From Coraliomargarita sinensis (lineage in GTDB: Bacteria > Verrucomicrobiota > Verrucomicrobiia > Opitutales > Coraliomargaritaceae): DNA of 64,000 nucleotides. The translations under genes were made by a program, and so were the position numbers. The notes under the pieces were generated by a model, which was not told the DNA's origin, did no database searches, and saw only the letters and a list, made by a program, of their open reading frames with translations. Below, in pieces: positions 37,765-49,174 of this stretch (the stretch's first letter is position 1; each line of letters starts with the position of its first letter). The DNA lies in assembly GCF_003185655.1 (NCBI RefSeq), contig NZ_QHJQ01000013.1, positions 21,006-85,005 of the forward strand, written 5' to 3'.

Positions 37765-38886
37765 ATGCTTACGCGACTTTGCCTGCTCGCAGGTTGCCAT
37801 CCACCCAAAACCTCTACTCAATCCCCAACCGTGGAAAATTTCGGCAAACTATCCGACGGTCGCGAGGCCAAGCTCTACACCCTGGGCAATCAGAAAAAGA
37901 TGACGGCAAAGGTGACCGACTTTGGGGCCACCCTTGTTGCGCTGTCAGCGCCCGACAGGGAAGGCAAGACCGCTGACCTGACACTTGGCTTCGATACGGT
38001 CGAAGGCTACGCCAGTGAGGCAAACCCCTGCTTCGGCGCGACCGCGGGCCGCTTCGGCAATCGCATCGCCGGCGGACGTTTCACGCTGGACGACAAGACA
38101 TACGAGTTGGCCACCAACAATGCCCCCGGGGGAATTCCCTGCCACCTTCACGGCGGCAATGTCGGCTTCAACAAGCGTATGTGGTCCGTGGTTCAGGCCA
38201 CGAGCTCATCCGTGACATTTGAGTATATTTCCGCAGACGGGGAAGAAGGCTATCCGGGCACACTGACCACCCGGGTTACCTACACGGTGACGGAGGACAA
38301 CGAACTCATTTGGGATGTGACTGCGACCACTGACGCGCCGACGGTCGTCAATATCATCCACCACAGCTACTGGAACTTATCCAACCAGCCCGGCAGCTCG
38401 GCCAAGGACCACATTCTGGAGCTCCATGCCGATCGTTATCTACCGACCGACGCCGGACTCATTCCTACCGGTGAGCCTGCTCCGGTTGCCGGCACGCCCA
38501 TGGATTTCACCCAACCCGCCAGAGTCGGCGAACGCATCACGGACGACTTTGACGCCCTCAAGCTTGCCGGAGGCTACGACCACTGCTGGCTCCTGAATCA
38601 GCCCGACTGCCAGGGGCTTGCCCCCGTCGCACGCTTACGTGAACCGGGAAGCGGCCGAGTGATGGAACTCTTTTCCAACCAGCCGGCCGTACAGTTTTAT
38701 GCGGGCAACTTTCTCGATGAAAACGTGTCAGGTAAGAACGGGGTCCGTTACGGGCCGCAGAGCGGGCTATGCCTGGAAACCGAAAACTTCCCCGATGCCC
38801 CCAACCAGCCCGCTTCGCCCTCGCCCATTCTCCGCCCCGGAGAGACCTACAGGCACAGGATGGTGCATCGCTTCTCCGCCGAATAA
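37765..38886 (+). CDS. Aldose 1-epimerase (mutarotase), probable lipoprotein
   Basis: The product interconverts anomers of aldoses such as galactose or glucose. The 373 residues start with a short lipoprotein-like signal (MLTRLCLLAGC). The mutarotase blocks are present: VTDFGATLVALSAPDREGK, CFGATAGRFGNRIAGGRF, the His of CHLHGGNVGFNKRMW, VNIIHHSYWNLSNQPGS, the Asp of LAGGYDHCWLLN, and the catalytic Glu of SGLCLETENFPDAPNQP. The signal implies export, so it would act on sugars in the periplasm, in line with the esterases downstream. The symbol galM would be reasonable, but a secreted paralogue is common in this group. Confidence 0.9.
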   Translation: MLTRLCLLAGCHPPKTSTQSPTVENFGKLSDGREAKLYTLGNQKKMTAKVTDFGATLVALSAPDREGKTADLTLGFDTVEGYASEANPCFGATAGRFGNRIAGGRFTLDDKTYELATNNAPGGIPCHLHGGNVGFNKRMWSVVQATSSSVTFEYISADGEEGYPGTLTTRVTYTVTEDNELIWDVTATTDAPTVVNIIHHSYWNLSNQPGSSAKDHILELHADRYLPTDAGLIPTGEPAPVAGTPMDFTQPARVGERITDDFDALKLAGGYDHCWLLNQPDCQGLAPVARLREPGSGRVMELFSNQPAVQFYAGNFLDENVSGKNGVRYGPQSGLCLETENFPDAPNQPASPSPILRPGETYRHRMVHRFSAE

Positions 38887-38912
38887 TTCAGTATCACATC
38901 CCTACAATCCGC

Positions 38913-40451
38913 ATGAAAAATACACTACTCTGTCTTAGCCTGTTCTTTGCAGCCTTCAGCATCCCCTTCGCCGAACTATCCATGCCGAACTTCTTCGGCG
39001 ATCACATGGTACTGCAAGCGGGGAAACCGGTAAAACTCTGGGGCACGGCCGAGCCCGAGGCCACCGTGGCAGTTCAATTTGCCGGAAAGACCTTTTCGAC
39101 CGAAAGCAACGTCGAGGGCAAGTGGTCCCTGCATCTGCCTGCCATGCTAGTGGATGCCGAAGGTCAGCCGCTCCAGGTCGTGTCCGGTAAAGACCGGTTG
39201 AATTTTCAAGACGTGCTGCTGGGTGAGGTTTGGCTGGCTTCGGGCCAATCCAACATGGAGTGGCCCCTCGAACGGGTGGACCCGGAGCGCGAGGCGATTA
39301 TGGCGGCCGATTTACCCGAAGTACGTTTCTTCCAGGCCCAGCGCACCACCGCGGCCTCCCCTCAGTCGGATGTGCCCGGCACCTGGACCGTGAGCCATCC
39401 GGAGACCGCAGCCAAGTATTCGGCGGTGGCTTATTTCTTTGCCCGCAAGTTGAATGCTGAACTGGGCGTGCCCGTCGGTATTCTGCAGTGCGCCTGGGGC
39501 GGCAAGCCGGTGGAAACCTTCACCAGCCGGGATGCCCTGATCACCACTCCATCCGGGGCCTCTCAGATCATGAACCACGATAAACAGGTCGCGGCCTACG
39601 ACGAAGCGGAAGCCAGGGCAAATTACGAGAAAGCGCTGGCCGCCCACGAAACTGCCAAGAAGCAATGGGAGGCCACGCCCAAAGAGGAACGCAAAAGTCG
39701 CGCTCCCCGCCCGCCGCGGATGCAACGGGATCCGGCGCTGATCGCAGGCCGACCCGCCACCATCTGGAATGGCATGGTGCATCCGTTTGTCGGCTACGCC
39801 GTGCGCGGCGCAATCTGGTATCAGGGCGAGTCCAATCGGCGCCAGCCAAACGATTATGAAGAGCTTTTCTCCGTCATGATCAACGACTGGCGCGCGCAAT
39901 GGGGCGACGATTTCCGCTTTCTCTGGGCACAACTGGCCAACTTCCAGCAACCCGTAACGGAGCCGGGGACCAACGACGGCTGGGCCGTCATTCAGGACCA
40001 CCAGCGCCGCTGCCTCAAGCTACCCAAGACCGGTATGGCCGTGATCAACGATATCGGCGACGCCAACGACATTCACCCGAAAAACAAAAAGGATGTGGGC
40101 GAGCGCCTGGCCCGCTGGGCTCTGGCTGATGATTACGGCCAGGACGTCATTCAATCCGGACCGCTCTACAAAAGTCACACAATTGAGGGGGATGAGGTCA
40201 TCGTGAGCTTCGACTATCCGGCGGAAGGCCTGAAAGTCCGCGACGGTAGCGCGTTAAAGCATTTTGAAATTAAAGACGCGGAAGGAACCTGGCACTGGGC
40301 CGACGCGGAAATCGACGGGAGCCGGGTTGTCATCTCCAATCGCAAGGTCTCCCAGCCAACCGCCGCCCGTTATGCTTGGGCCGCAAATCCGGAAGGAGCC
40401 AATCTGATCAACTCGGAGGGCCTGCCCGCCTCCCTTTTCACCACCGAATAA
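38913..40451 (+). CDS. Sialate O-acetylesterase-type SGNH esterase (SASA family)
   Basis: Start at 38,913 yields a signal peptide (MKNTLLCLSLFFAAFSIPFA) and the family opening LSMPNFFGDHMVLQAGKPVKLWG; the frame upstream lies inside galM and is not used. The ~512 residues contain the nucleophile in WLASGQSNMEWPL, AWGGKPVETFTS, IWYQGESNRRQPNDYEELF and the Asp/His pair in DIGDANDIHPKNKKDVG. A lysine/alanine-rich helix (about residues 225-275) separates the lobes. It should deacetylate sugars outside the cytoplasm. It follows galM by 26 bp and precedes a third SGNH gene by 34 bp, so the three are probably an operon. Confidence 0.9.
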   Translation: MKNTLLCLSLFFAAFSIPFAELSMPNFFGDHMVLQAGKPVKLWGTAEPEATVAVQFAGKTFSTESNVEGKWSLHLPAMLVDAEGQPLQVVSGKDRLNFQDVLLGEVWLASGQSNMEWPLERVDPEREAIMAADLPEVRFFQAQRTTAASPQSDVPGTWTVSHPETAAKYSAVAYFFARKLNAELGVPVGILQCAWGGKPVETFTSRDALITTPSGASQIMNHDKQVAAYDEAEARANYEKALAAHETAKKQWEATPKEERKSRAPRPPRMQRDPALIAGRPATIWNGMVHPFVGYAVRGAIWYQGESNRRQPNDYEELFSVMINDWRAQWGDDFRFLWAQLANFQQPVTEPGTNDGWAVIQDHQRRCLKLPKTGMAVINDIGDANDIHPKNKKDVGERLARWALADDYGQDVIQSGPLYKSHTIEGDEVIVSFDYPAEGLKVRDGSALKHFEIKDAEGTWHWADAEIDGSRVVISNRKVSQPTAARYAWAANPEGANLINSEGLPASLFTTE

Positions 40452-40485
40452 AGCCTGGCAGCCAAACCTGCGCCCTTCCAAACTT

Positions 40486-41241
40486 ATGCGAAAACTCATA
40501 TTATCATTATCACTGCTGTCGGGTCTGCTTGGCTTCGCCTCCGCGGACCAGGAATCCGCACGCCACAAGGAAGCGTTTCATGTGTATCTCCTGATCGGTC
40601 AGTCCAACATGGCGGGACGGGCGGCCTTCAGCGAGGAGGAAGCCAAACCCCTGGAAAAAGTTTACCTCCTGAATGCCGGGGACAACTGGGAGCCGGCCCG
40701 CAACCCGCTGAACCGCTACTCGACCATACGCAAGGGCCTCGGCATGCAGAAGCTGAACCCGGGCTACAGCTTTTCGCAAGCAATCGCGGCAAAGAACCAG
40801 AGCAATCGCATCGGCCTGGTGGTAAATGCCAAAGGTGGCACCAAAATCGAGCAATGGGCCAAGGGCACTCGCTTTTACAAGGAAGCGGTGCGACGTGCCC
40901 TTATCGCAACAGAAACGGGCACCCTCAAAGGGATCCTCTGGCATCAGGGCGAAAGCAATCACGGAAAGCCGCATGGTTACGCGGAAAAATTGGCCCAGTT
41001 GGTCGAGGATCTGCGCGAGGATCTGGGTAATGACGAGCTCCCCTTTGTCGCGGGCCAGATTATCGGGCCCAGCCCCATCAACCAGGAGATCGCCCGGCTA
41101 CCGGAGCTGTGCCCGCATACCGCCGTCGCTTCGTCCGAGAGCCTGGAGACTTACGACCGCTGGCACTTTGACACGGAAAGCGTTAAGGAACTCGGCCGAC
41201 GCTACGCCGAGGCGATGCAAACGCTGACTGAAAAACCGTAA
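40486..41241 (+). CDS. Small SASA/CE6-like carbohydrate esterase
   Basis: The 251-residue product has a signal peptide (MRKLILSLSLLSGLLGFASA). SGNH block I is VYLLIGQSNMAGRAAF; block III is GLVVNAKGGTKIEQWAKG and ILWHQGESNHGKPHGY; block V is DRWHFDTESVKELG with the catalytic Asp/His. This is the short form (DUF303/SASA or CE6-type acetylxylan esterase), distinct from the two larger esterases in the window. It probably releases acetate from a plant- or alga-derived polysaccharide. It ends the galM-esterase operon. Confidence 0.85.
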   Translation: MRKLILSLSLLSGLLGFASADQESARHKEAFHVYLLIGQSNMAGRAAFSEEEAKPLEKVYLLNAGDNWEPARNPLNRYSTIRKGLGMQKLNPGYSFSQAIAAKNQSNRIGLVVNAKGGTKIEQWAKGTRFYKEAVRRALIATETGTLKGILWHQGESNHGKPHGYAEKLAQLVEDLREDLGNDELPFVAGQIIGPSPINQEIARLPELCPHTAVASSESLETYDRWHFDTESVKELGRRYAEAMQTLTEKP

Positions 41242-41556
41242 CTCACTTTCGGTATAGCTGCCGGGACAAATACATCCGAACACCGTAAAGCTCTGCTTAT
41301 ACGGACACGAAGGTGGCAGAGGACTGCCATAGCTACAAAAAGATCAGCATTCTTCGATGCGGTATAATACCGATTTGAAGAAGTTTTGATCTCTTTGAAA
41401 ACAGGGTTCGTAGCGAACTTGCGCGAGCAAGGTCGATAGTCGTTTCCAAATGCCAATCGACGGCACTCTCGTGCCATCGCTACAATTGATCGATAAAGAT
41501 CAAGTCTTTTTAAATCGGCTCTAAGCCAAAGCGCATGGCATCCGCGAGCGGAGCCT
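41242..41556. other. Intergenic region with dispersed hairpin repeats
   Basis: The 315 bp hold no gene. Two palindromic units lie here: GGCAGAGGACTGCCATAGCTAC (about 41,313-41,335) and TCGACGGCACTCTCGTGCC followed by ATCGCTACAAT (about 41,457-41,485). The second is, on the minus strand, nearly the same as a unit at about 56,297-56,330 (GTAGCGATGGCACGCGAG). They look like copies of one intergenic repeat family. Confidence 0.6.
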
Positions 41557-41988
41557 CTACGGTTTGCATGTTGACCCGACCGCGTCCTCAAAAGTGTGCC
41601 AGGGCAGCGTCGCGCATTTGATGCGTGCCGGGAACTTCCGGACCCCCTGCAGCGAAACAAGATCGCCGTCGGAATCGGAAGCTACCGTCTCCTCGCTCAA
41701 AAGGAGCTGCACGCGTTTCCCGCGCTGGGCGGCTTCTTCCAAAGTCTTGCCCTGTAATTCCTGGGCCATCATCGATGCACTGGCCTTGCAGATCGCGCAG
41801 GAGGCTGCCTCAAACCGAAGGTCCTCGATCCGGTTGTCATGGATTTTCAAATACACCTGCACCTTGTCCCCGCAGAGTGGATTGTAGCCTTCCGCCTGAT
41901 GTGTGGCATCCGTCAACGCACCGTAATGCCTCGGCCTTTTATTGTGGTCGAGGATGATGGACTGATAAAGCTCGTCGAGTTCGGACAT
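41557..41988 (-). CDS. sufU: SufU-type Fe-S cluster assembly scaffold/sulfur relay protein
   Basis: The 143-residue cytoplasmic protein has the three conserved cysteines of the SufU/IscU fold: NPLCGDKVQVYLKI, ASCAICKASASMM, and the late CATLPWHTFEDAV, with the Asp after the first Cys that marks zinc-bound SufU. LYQSIILDHNKRPRHYG is the usual SufU N-terminus (LYxxvIldHykxPrn). SufU receives sulfur from SufS for Fe-S assembly. No other suf gene is present in this window. The gene is 23 bp downstream of the YyaL-like gene end, in the same direction. Confidence 0.9.
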   Translation of the reverse strand: MSELDELYQSIILDHNKRPRHYGALTDATHQAEGYNPLCGDKVQVYLKIHDNRIEDLRFEAASCAICKASASMMAQELQGKTLEEAAQRGKRVQLLLSEETVASDSDGDLVSLQGVRKFPARIKCATLPWHTFEDAVGSTCKP

Positions 41989-42011
41989 GGTGCACTCAGT
42001 GATGGAAAGAG

Positions 42012-44033
<2,022 letters not shown>

Positions 44034-44134
44034 CTTGTTTTCTTTAAAGAATTTATGAAACGCACCCGTCAAGTCCGTTCACGCTCGCAGGATGGACGAA
44101 TTGGATTAAGGTATGCACCATCGAGGATTCTATT

Positions 44135-44596
44135 GTGCAAGCAAATCACAAATCAGGATTTACCCTAGTCGAGATCATGGTGGTCGTTGTGATTATCGGT
44201 TTGCTGGCAGCTCTGGCAATACCAGCCTTTGAACGTGCAAGGAAGAGCAGCCAAAATTCCAATCTTGCCAGCGATCTTCGCGTTTACGCCGGGGCCGTTG
44301 AGACCTTCACCCTGGAAAACGGGATCTATCCCGAGGATTCCAGCTCGGGTGCCATCCCCGAAGGCTTAGAACCGTACATCCACAGCAACCAGTGGAATGA
44401 TGGTCCGTCCATCGGCGGGGTCTGGGATGTGGAAAAAGACTCTTTCGGAATCATCTCTGCCATCGGTGTTCATAGATTTACCGTCGATGTTGATCAGCTC
44501 ACGGACTTTGACGAAAAGTTTGATGATGGTGACTTGAGCAGCGGAAATTACCGCCAACTGGCCGCCGACCGCTACTACTACATCGTCGCGGAATAA
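44135..44596 (+). CDS. Type IV pilin/pseudopilin-like protein
   Basis: This gene starts at GTG with a GAGG ribosome-binding site. The 153-residue product has a class III prepilin signal: a short leader ending KSG, then FTLVEIMVVVVIIGLLAALA, with Glu at mature position 5. Cleavage between G and F by prepilin peptidase is expected. The C-terminal domain (about 110 residues) is acidic and lacks the cysteine pair of many major pilins. Verrucomicrobia carry many such single pseudopilins. The only partner-type protein in the window is the GspF-like protein at 15,559. The stop codon lies in the hairpin described next. Confidence 0.85.
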   Translation: MQANHKSGFTLVEIMVVVVIIGLLAALAIPAFERARKSSQNSNLASDLRVYAGAVETFTLENGIYPEDSSSGAIPEGLEPYIHSNQWNDGPSIGGVWDVEKDSFGIISAIGVHRFTVDVDQLTDFDEKFDDGDLSSGNYRQLAADRYYYIVAE

Positions 44597-44617
44597 TACC
44601 ACTTAGTGGTATTATTC
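44591..44617 (+). terminator. 12-bp perfect hairpin overlapping the pilin stop codon
   Basis: GAATAATACCAC (44,591-44,602) and GTGGTATTATTC (44,606-44,617) pair perfectly around TTA. The pilin stop codon TAA is within the left arm. There is no direct T tract (TTTTG follows some 18 bases later), so it may act more as an RNA stabiliser than as a terminator. Confidence 0.6.
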
Positions 44618-44681
44618 CGGTTGCGCTTTTGTTTTGCAGCCAAGCCTCCCTGCTCCACAAGATAATGCTTTATCGATAAGC

Positions 44682-46460
44682 ATGTCTTCCATCCGCATAC
44701 TACCCGACCGTGTTGCCAATCAAATCGCCGCAGGCGAGGTCATTGAGCGCCCAGCGGCCGTGGTCAAGGAACTCGTCGAAAACAGCATCGACTCCGGGGC
44801 GACCCGTATCGAAATCGAATTCCGCAAAGGCGGTAAATCGTACATTCGGGTCGAAGACAACGGCCGCGGCATGAGCCCAGACGAGGCCCTGCTCGCCTTG
44901 GAGCGTCATGCCACCAGCAAGATACAGGATGCGGAGGATCTGAATTTGATTTCGAGCTTCGGCTTTCGTGGCGAAGCCCTGCCCTCGATTGCCTCGGTCT
45001 CGCGTTTTACCATGCGGACCCGCACGGAGGATTTTCAGCACGGCACAGAAGTCGTGATCAACGGCGGCAAGCTACTCGATAAAAAGGACTGCGGTATGCC
45101 GGTGGGCACCGTCATCGAAGTCTCCCAACTCTTTAACTCCGTGCCGGCCCGCCGAAAATTCCTCAAGACAGACGCCACCGAAACCGCGCACATCACCTAT
45201 CTTTGCCGCCTCTTCGCCATCGCCAATCCGGGGGTCGCCTTCCGCTTGCTCGAAAACCGGCGCACGGTCTTTCAATCGCCCGCCTGCGAAAAGCTGGAAG
45301 ACCGCATTTCCGAAATCTGGGGCCGCTCCTTGGCGCGCGATCTGATTCCCGTCTCGGTCGACGGGCCGGATGGCAAATATCGACTGACCGGACTGACAGC
45401 CAAGCCCGGCGTGGGGCGCTCGACGCGACGCGAATTGGTCACCCTCGTCAACCGCCGCCCGGTGGATAGCCGAACCCTGGGCTTTGCCGTGCTCGACGCC
45501 TATCACGGCCGCATTCAGAAGGGCCGCTACCCGCCCGCATTTCTCTTTCTGGAAATTCAACCACAGGAAGTTGACGTCAACGTCCATCCGGCCAAACGGG
45601 AAGTGCGTTTCCGAAACGACGGTGATGTGCGGCGCTTCGTCCTCGGTGCGATCAGCGAAACGCTCGCCGAACTTCGGGAGCCCCCGCCGGCACCAGCGGA
45701 AGCATCTGATCCGACTCCGGCAAAACAGGCCCCCTCACCTTCCGCTCAGCCCGCGGATCAGGCGAAGCCTCGGCCGGCGATTCGGCCGGCGGCGACCACC
45801 GCTACGGAGAAAGTTAAAGCCGGCAGCACGACTGTGGCCGACCACCGGCCCAAACCGGAAAGCGCCCCCGCGACGCCAACACGGCGCTCGGACTGGCAGT
45901 TGATTCGTTTGCTGAAAAACCGCTACGCACTTTTTAACGGGCCGAAGGGCCTGGTGCTCCTCCACCTCCGGCACGCCGACCAGCGTGTACGCTTCGAACG
46001 GATCCAGAAAACTTTCAAACAGAACAATCCCCCGAGCCAGGGCCTGCTCATCCCCGAACCATTGGAGCTCGAACCGATGGCCACCGCCACATTGCAGCAA
46101 CACCTCGAACTGCTCAACAAACAGGGCTTCAACATTGAAGCCTTCGGACGTAATTTCTACCGCATCGAGGCAGTCCCCACCTGGCTGGATCCGTCGGAAG
46201 CTGTCGCTTTCATTCGCGACACCATTGATGAGCTGCGCCAGCGCGGAAGCAGCCGGAATAACGACGAGTTAATCTGGCAAACAGTGGCCACGCTTGCCGC
46301 GGAAGGAAGCTACCGGAAAAACGACGCCATCAACGAGTACGCGGCCCAGCAGCTCGCGGACGAGCTCTTCCAATGTGACATCCCCCACACCTCCCCGGCA
46401 GGCAAACCCACCTTCCGGGAAATGACTTGGGCGGATTTTGAACGACACTTTGAGCATTAA
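44682..46460 (+). CDS. mutL: DNA mismatch repair protein MutL
   Basis: I use the ATG at 44,682, since the family begins [30 protein letters not shown]. The ~592 residues have the GHKL ATPase domain ([56 protein letters not shown]), the KREVRF-type block [11 protein letters not shown], a P/A-rich linker (about residues 330-400) and a dimerisation domain. The latent-endonuclease motif (DQHAx2Ex4E) is not present; the matching place reads [11 protein letters not shown]. The protein is therefore probably nuclease-deficient, as in gamma-proteobacteria. No mutS is adjacent. The amidase-like gene follows by 8 bp. Confidence 0.93.
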   Translation: MSSIRILPDRVANQIAAGEVIERPAAVVKELVENSIDSGATRIEIEFRKGGKSYIRVEDNGRGMSPDEALLALERHATSKIQDAEDLNLISSFGFRGEALPSIASVSRFTMRTRTEDFQHGTEVVINGGKLLDKKDCGMPVGTVIEVSQLFNSVPARRKFLKTDATETAHITYLCRLFAIANPGVAFRLLENRRTVFQSPACEKLEDRISEIWGRSLARDLIPVSVDGPDGKYRLTGLTAKPGVGRSTRRELVTLVNRRPVDSRTLGFAVLDAYHGRIQKGRYPPAFLFLEIQPQEVDVNVHPAKREVRFRNDGDVRRFVLGAISETLAELREPPPAPAEASDPTPAKQAPSPSAQPADQAKPRPAIRPAATTATEKVKAGSTTVADHRPKPESAPATPTRRSDWQLIRLLKNRYALFNGPKGLVLLHLRHADQRVRFERIQKTFKQNNPPSQGLLIPEPLELEPMATATLQQHLELLNKQGFNIEAFGRNFYRIEAVPTWLDPSEAVAFIRDTIDELRQRGSSRNNDELIWQTVATLAAEGSYRKNDAINEYAAQQLADELFQCDIPHTSPAGKPTFREMTWADFERHFEH

Positions 46461-46468
46461 GGACCCGC

Positions 46469-47770
46469 ATGATAGAACAAAGGCTCAACTTTAAAGCATG
46501 GCAGTCGCTTGCCCGTGAAGATCATAGGCAGATTGCGGAAAAATTTTTCAGCCGTCTCGAGCAGCTCACGCCGGAAAGCCGCAAAGCCTTGATCGCAGCA
46601 CATCCTGAACGTGCCATCCTGGAGCAAAAGCTCAAGGCCGGCTGCGTCATGGAAAAAGCCCCTCTGGCCGGCGTGCCTTATTTGCTTCAGGACATGTTCG
46701 ACGTGCAGGACCTCCCCACGCGTTGCGGCGCTCCGTTTGGAGAACCCTTTGAGGCCTTACTGGACGACTCCTGCCTTCTGGCCCAAACCCTGGGCAACCA
46801 CGGTGCGAGCCTGCTGGCCAAGAGTGTGCCCTCCGAATTCGGCTGGGACATCCGCGGGCATAATCAAAGTTTCGGTGACTGCCCCCACGCCAATGGCCTG
46901 CGCTACATCTGCGGAGGCGGTGCCGGCAGCTGCGCACACGCGGTCGCCGATGGCTGGGCTCCGATCGCCTTCGGTCTGGATACCTGTGGCGGCATACGCA
47001 TCCCGGCGGCTTTTCACGGATTATTCGGTTTCCGCATGGAGAACAACAATTACGCGCGTGATGGGGTCTTCCCACTCGTGCCTTCCCTGGATGCCGTTGG
47101 CTGGGTCACCGCCAATCTCGACGACCTGCTGTCCAGCCTGGAGATTTTCTATCGTCTGCAGAGTGACTCAGTGGACCGGGAACCACGCGGTTACCTACTC
47201 AAGGACAGCTTGCATGGCATCAGTCCGGAATCCACCGCCGGTCTCATGCAACTGACCCGCCCGCTCGACATCGACGACGAACCAGCCGTCAGTAAAATGC
47301 TGGCGAAACGTTTTCAACCCGGCGCCCGAGCTTTCCAAACCATTCAAAACCGCGAACTCTATTCCATTCATCAGCACTGGATTGAAGAGTATGGCGACTA
47401 CTACGACCCGCACCTGCTGAAACGCATTGAAGCCGGCCGTTCCTACAGCCCGGCCGAGTCGGAAGAAGCCTCGATCACCCAGCAAAACATTCGCGCGAGT
47501 CTGATCAGTTTCTTCCGGGATTATGATTATCTGATTATGCCGGTGAGCCCGCTGCCCAGTCCGGAAAAACCCGAATGGGACAGCGCGCTGGAAGAGGAAC
47601 TCCTGCAACTCAACGCCCCCTTGAGCCTGGCCTTCCTGCCGGCCTTGATCCTTCCCTATCAATGCGGCGAGGAGAAATTCAATGCCGCACAAATCATCGT
47701 CAATCCGCGCAAGCTGTACCTGGTCCCGAAAATCCTCGAACAGGTCCGCGAGGGATACGCTAAGTATTAA
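46469..47770 (+). CDS. Amidase-signature homologue lacking the catalytic triad
   Basis: The 433 residues align with the amidase-signature family along the core, but all three catalytic positions are changed. The Lys of the usual VPxxxKD reads Q74 (AGVPYLLQDMFDV); the cis-Ser of GGSSGGS reads G151 (CGGGAGSCAHAVADG); the nucleophile Ser of GTDTGGSIR reads G175 (GLDTCGGIRIPA). The surrounding framework is intact, so this is not simple decay. It may bind an amide ligand or have a scaffold role. It is tightly coupled to mutL (8 bp) and overlaps the end of the convergent upp gene by 11 bp. Confidence 0.75.
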   Translation: MIEQRLNFKAWQSLAREDHRQIAEKFFSRLEQLTPESRKALIAAHPERAILEQKLKAGCVMEKAPLAGVPYLLQDMFDVQDLPTRCGAPFGEPFEALLDDSCLLAQTLGNHGASLLAKSVPSEFGWDIRGHNQSFGDCPHANGLRYICGGGAGSCAHAVADGWAPIAFGLDTCGGIRIPAAFHGLFGFRMENNNYARDGVFPLVPSLDAVGWVTANLDDLLSSLEIFYRLQSDSVDREPRGYLLKDSLHGISPESTAGLMQLTRPLDIDDEPAVSKMLAKRFQPGARAFQTIQNRELYSIHQHWIEEYGDYYDPHLLKRIEAGRSYSPAESEEASITQQNIRASLISFFRDYDYLIMPVSPLPSPEKPEWDSALEEELLQLNAPLSLAFLPALILPYQCGEEKFNAAQIIVNPRKLYLVPKILEQVREGYAKY

Positions 47771-48380
47771 AGAGGCGGTCGCCGAAGTCGCCCAGACCGG
47801 GGAGAATGTATTTCTGTTCGTTGAGTTGCCGGTCGACCTTGCCTGCCAGGATTTTCACATCCGGATGCGCGGCTTCCAGGCAGGCGATTCCCTCCGGCGC
47901 GGCGATGATGCATATCATACAGAGTTTCTTGGCCCCACGCTGTTTCAGTTGATCGACACACTGCACCGCTGAACCCCCCGTCGCCAGCATCGGGTCGAGC
48001 ACATAGACCTGCGAGGCCTCATCGAGTACCGGCATTTTGGCGTAATAACAACTGGCGACCGCCGTGGCTTCGTCGCGTTCCAGACCGATGTAACCCACGC
48101 TTGATCCCGGTATCGTCGCCATGGCGTGGTCGAGCATACCGAGACCGGCGCGGAGGATGGGCACAAACACCACAGAACCGGCGATGCGAGCGCCCTCGGT
48201 TTCTTCCAGCGGGGTTTGAACGCGGACTGAGTCCACCTCCAATAATTTCGCCGCCTCCGCCACCAGTACTTGCGTCATCCCGGAGCAGGCACGGCGAAAG
48301 GCAGGTGCTTCGGTCGCCACATCACGAATGGTGGTCAAGTAATGCTGCACCAGCGGATGATGGGAGAGCTCGGTCGTCAT
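47760..48380 (-). CDS. upp: Uracil phosphoribosyltransferase
   Basis: This salvage enzyme makes UMP from uracil and PRPP. The start at 48,380 gives MTTELSHHPLVQHYLTTIRD, the usual N-terminus. The ~206 residues contain FVPILRAGLGMLDHA, GLERDEATA, the PRPP loop YVLDPMLATGGSA and the uracil-binding end YILPGLGDFGDRLF. The gene ends a three-gene operon with a purine nucleoside phosphorylase and a pyrimidine nucleoside phosphorylase, whose product uracil it would use. Confidence 0.95.
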   Translation of the reverse strand: MTTELSHHPLVQHYLTTIRDVATEAPAFRRACSGMTQVLVAEAAKLLEVDSVRVQTPLEETEGARIAGSVVFVPILRAGLGMLDHAMATIPGSSVGYIGLERDEATAVASCYYAKMPVLDEASQVYVLDPMLATGGSAVQCVDQLKQRGAKKLCMICIIAAPEGIACLEAAHPDVKILAGKVDRQLNEQKYILPGLGDFGDRLFNT

Positions 48381-48385
48381 GTTTC

Positions 48386-49174
48386 TCAGCAAAAGGAGAC
48401 TGCGGCAGCGAGCAAGTCTGCAAACTGCGGGCGGACCTGTTCGGCCGTCACGGAGACTTCCTCGTGCGTCAATGGCCCCTGGGAAATGCCTGCGGCCGCA
48501 TTGGTGATACAGGAAATCCCGAGCACCCGGAGACCGAGTTTTCGCGCGACAATCGCCTCGGGTACCGTGGACATGCCGACGGCATCGGCTCCCAAGGTGG
48601 CAAAGGCCCGGATCTCCGCCGGCGTTTCAAAACTCGGCCCCGTGGTCGCCAGATACACGCCCTCCTTCAAGTCGACTGACTGGCCGGCCGCCCAATCCTT
48701 CAGCTTTGTCCGGAGTCCGGGGTCATACACGGCCGACATATCGGGAAAGCGCGGGCCGTCTTCACTGCGGTCCCCGATTAAAGGGTTGGTCCCGAGAAAG
48801 TTAATGTGATCTCGAAGCAGCATAAAGTCGCCGGGATTCAAGTCGGGATCGATGCCCCCGGCGGCATTTGTCAGAACAAGGTTTTTTATACCCACCTGGT
48901 GCATCAGCCGGACCGGCAGGGTCACCTGCTCCATGGAATAGCCTTCGTAGTAGTGAAAGCGCCCCTGCATGCAAAGCACCCGTTTCCCGTTCAGGCGGCC
49001 ATAGACAAACTGTCCGGCGTGCCCCGGAACCGTCGAAACGGGAAATCCTTCGATCCCGGCATAGGGTAGACGCCCTTCCACCTCGATCCGGTCGTCCGCA
49101 AAGAAGCCCAGTCCCGAACCGAGAACGAGTCCGACTTCCGGTTGAAATGCTAAAATGTCTTCAGGTACCTTCAT
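48386..49174 (-). CDS. Purine nucleoside phosphorylase (PNP, trimeric type)
   Basis: This enzyme splits purine nucleosides with phosphate into base and (deoxy)ribose 1-phosphate. The 262 residues show the low-molecular-mass trimeric type: phosphate loop LVLGSGLGFFAD, TVPGHAGQFVYGRLNGK, QGRFHYYEGYSM, LTNAAGGIDPDLNPGDFM, and GPSFETPAEIRAF with GADAVGMSTVPE. It overlaps the thymidine phosphorylase gene by 4 bp and leads into upp 5 bp later. The operon is a nucleoside salvage unit. Confidence 0.93.
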   Translation of the reverse strand: MKVPEDILAFQPEVGLVLGSGLGFFADDRIEVEGRLPYAGIEGFPVSTVPGHAGQFVYGRLNGKRVLCMQGRFHYYEGYSMEQVTLPVRLMHQVGIKNLVLTNAAGGIDPDLNPGDFMLLRDHINFLGTNPLIGDRSEDGPRFPDMSAVYDPGLRTKLKDWAAGQSVDLKEGVYLATTGPSFETPAEIRAFATLGADAVGMSTVPEAIVARKLGLRVLGISCITNAAAGISQGPLTHEEVSVTAEQVRPQFADLLAAAVSFC

